64,000 bases of DNA from Lineus longissimus (Eukaryota > Nemertea > Pilidiophora > Heteronemertea > Lineidae). Shown piece by piece: positions 62,018 to 64,000 of this stretch (position 1 is the first letter of the stretch; the number at the start of each line of letters is the position of its first letter). Below the pieces are notes generated by a model. The model had not been told where the DNA came from. It worked only from the letters and a program-made list of their open reading frames with translations, and ran no database searches. The stretch covers positions 2,730,001 to 2,794,000 of the forward strand of contig NC_088323.1 in assembly GCF_910592395.1 (NCBI RefSeq), read 5' to 3'. Both the position numbers and the translations under genes were made by a program.

Positions 62018-64000
62018 GTATGTACAGTACTTTGCTTCTTGCACAATTTCTTTTTTGTGCGCCTTCAAACTGTCCGTAGAAGAATACATACCAGCAATCT
62101 TAGACGACACCAGTAGTGCAATTAATTATGTCTTGACGCAAGGGCCTAACGCGCCGCGTAGCGGCAAAAAAGCGAAGCTGGCGAAACATTTATAACGGGT
62201 CACCGTCACTTATTATTGGACTTATAGCGCATTTACGGGGTTGCAACTATTTTGCTTTATAGTGTCACCAGGAAAGAAAAGCATGCGACCGAACGCCGAT
62301 TTATTTGTATAAAGTGATAATTGGAAGGTATATAGTAGGAAATATCAATAAAATAATCATTCCATTTCGTCTTTTGAGGGCATTTTTGATTGTAAAAAAT
62401 ATATGTGTACGTCACCGTAGTCTCTGCAATGATAATTTTATCAGAGCAGTCTCGCGCAAGTAGAAGTTCTTTACCTGTTAGTTCTTCACTTATTAGTCTC
62501 AACGTCTGGCGCAAAGCCAGACGTTTTCCATTACGATTTCACTACGATGTTTGACAAGAAGGAGCAGTGCGCGAGATATGCTAATGAGCAGACTTCCCTC
62601 GCTTGAGTTTCTGAAGAATGTTCCATATCGCGCGAAGCTCATCACTACTGATTATGACAGGCGTGCAACGGTAGGTATCTGCTCCCCAACTTCCACCCTA
62701 ATACGGTACAATAAGTTACCATTTGATGGGAATGGGACAATGCCCTCACTGTGTATGGAGTCATAGGGATAAGAAGACATTATTCATTAGTGTTGGTACA
62801 AGTGATTTTGCCCAAAAAGCATGCGCATTCAAAAAACAAAATATGCAAGGTATCACGTACATGACCATGACGACGTGCAGAAAGTGCACTGGCCAGTGCA
62901 TACCCTATGGCTATGTACTAGCAAACATGGTAAACATGAACAACATCATTATTCATCGGCAGTTCATTTTACTCCGAGCTTTTCCTGAAACATATAGCCA
63001 TGATGATTAGGCCTACCATGTACCATGACCAATAACAGCACTAGATCATGTAGATGTCAACAAGTTCACATGAACCGTATAATCCTGCATGGCGCATGTG
63101 GGGCATGCGTCTAAACCAAAGCCCCAAAATCACTTGTTTTGGTCTATTTCAGTTTCACTTGTGTTTCCCCCGTCTCCCAGTCCATAATACATTTACAGTT
63201 TACAATCCCCGATCATGGCCCAACAAAAGGTCATCGGTTGACTAAAGGAACACAACTGTTCAATGTATTTATAGTTGAATGCGATCAAACTACGTCTTTT
63301 CAATCGTGGATTGTAAATTTAACCCCATGGGCCTAGGGAAGGCCCTATAACAATACTTTCGACACAGTTATTATCTCCGCTGCCTCCACCATGTTACACA
63401 CAGTGCTCACTGCTGATTCTAAAATGCGCCACCTAGTCAAAACAGGACATATGTTCTTCTAGGAATAGATCTCTTTCCAATATTTCGTCATTCCACTATC
63501 GTCATCACCTCATCATACTTTCATTGACATTACAGGCACACATCCACAGAGCACTATTCAAATCATCTACACAGTGGTTATCCAACTAGGATTATAAAGG
63601 TAATTTCTTAGCCCCGCACAGTGGGTTTCAGTCTTGATAAAGGGGCACTATCCAAGATAAAGTTACAAGAAGTAGTCAATAGGGGTCTCTCACCTCTCAC
63701 TGTATGTCCACACTATTCACGCTTGTACGAGGAATACATTCAATGCTGAATCTAACAACACCCAGTGCCCTTACTCTGTATATTAGTCACTGGAAGATGG
63801 CCCATTTCACTCCTTCCTTCTACTTCACCTATAGTCTCATGGCAAACGCCTCAGTTCTATGATATCACATTCACTTTCAGCTGTCATGCAACGCAACAAC
63901 TGTGCTATCTGCCATCGCACATCAACGAAGAAGTGCAGCCGCCCACATTCCACCTCACGTCTGTCCGACCAGCTGCAATCCTCGAGGACGCCCCACTGTA
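62018..64000. other. 3' region, no supportable exon
   Basis: No domain or clear exon was found. An AATAAA at 62348-62353 could end the giant gene if exon 67 is terminal. A 10-bp hairpin lies at 62501-62525. The frame at 62723-63010 has a few Cys (CRKCTGQCIPYG) but no complete module. From about 63360 the DNA is richer in C and A than the introns, as if an unidentified repeat begins there. Confidence 0.4.
62501..62525. other. perfect 10-bp hairpin with 5-nt loop
   Basis: AACGTCTGGC, loop GCAAA, GCCAGACGTT. It is followed by TTCC. It looks like a terminator hairpin but has no U-tract and sits in animal DNA, so no role is assigned. It is not the histone stem-loop. Confidence 0.6.

Noticed and set aside
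61496-62195. Gln/His-rich and Asn-rich frames over the last mucin exon
   Set aside because: They are alternative readings of the CAA/ACA/ATC repeat; only the Thr/Ser/Pro frame fits splice phase and gene context.
63199-63317. Inverted TTTACAATCC / GGATTGTAAA pair
   Set aside because: Only 10 bp with a 99-bp gap in AT-rich DNA; not distinguishable from chance.

Overview
The window is eukaryotic, from an animal. Genes are split by many short introns with GT..AG ends, mostly GTAAGT/GTGAGT donors, and the protein families (Stum/SPEC3, extracellular LRR, VWD-C8-TIL, LDLa, Thr-rich mucin) are metazoan. Moderate intron size, AT-rich intergenic DNA, a tRNA-derived SINE and a TA-flanked MITE fit a marine invertebrate such as a lophotrochozoan, but nothing here fixes the species.

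Layout. 1-5280: no supportable gene, but a near-perfect foldback repeat at 651-879. 5431-6180 (+): an intronless coding exon for a small secreted leucine-rich-repeat protein with a C-terminal hydrophobic anchor tail. 6755-8135 (-): a three-exon Stum/SPEC3-family membrane protein, convergent with the LRR gene. 8136-13271: no coding exon found; it probably holds the promoter and signal-peptide exon of the next gene.

13272-62017 (+): one giant gene fills most of the window. I trace 67 coding exons (about 20.66 kb of coding sequence, about 6,885 residues) with every splice phase agreeing. The order is: EMI-like end, EGF, properdin/SCO-spondin-type TB-like module, three VWD-C8-TIL units, five LDLa modules, five almost identical tandem copies of a split discoidin-like (F5/8C-like) domain plus Thr microexon, two diverged discoidin-like domains, a 4.0-kb Thr/Ser/Pro exon, two microexons, a 6.0-kb Thr/Ser/Pro exon, LDLa, two more discoidin-like domains, two LDLa modules and a final Thr/Ser/Pro exon. 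The N-terminus is built like SCO-spondin, and LDLa and F5/8C modules also occur in SCO-spondin, but the thrombospondin repeats are absent in the window and mucin exons take their place. The product should be a very large secreted, O-glycosylated mucin-like glycoprotein.

The most notable feature is how the giant gene grows. A phase-1/phase-1 exon cassette of 1,383 bp is duplicated five times with introns nearly identical. Separately, the two large mucin exons have grown inside single exons, by 171/183-residue and 74-residue repeats, the latter with higher-order duplications of 9 and 12 units. A MITE sits against one splice acceptor, and one mucin microexon has lost its acceptor AG. 62018-64000 holds no exon I can support; whether the gene ends near an AATAAA at 62348 or runs past the window is unresolved.
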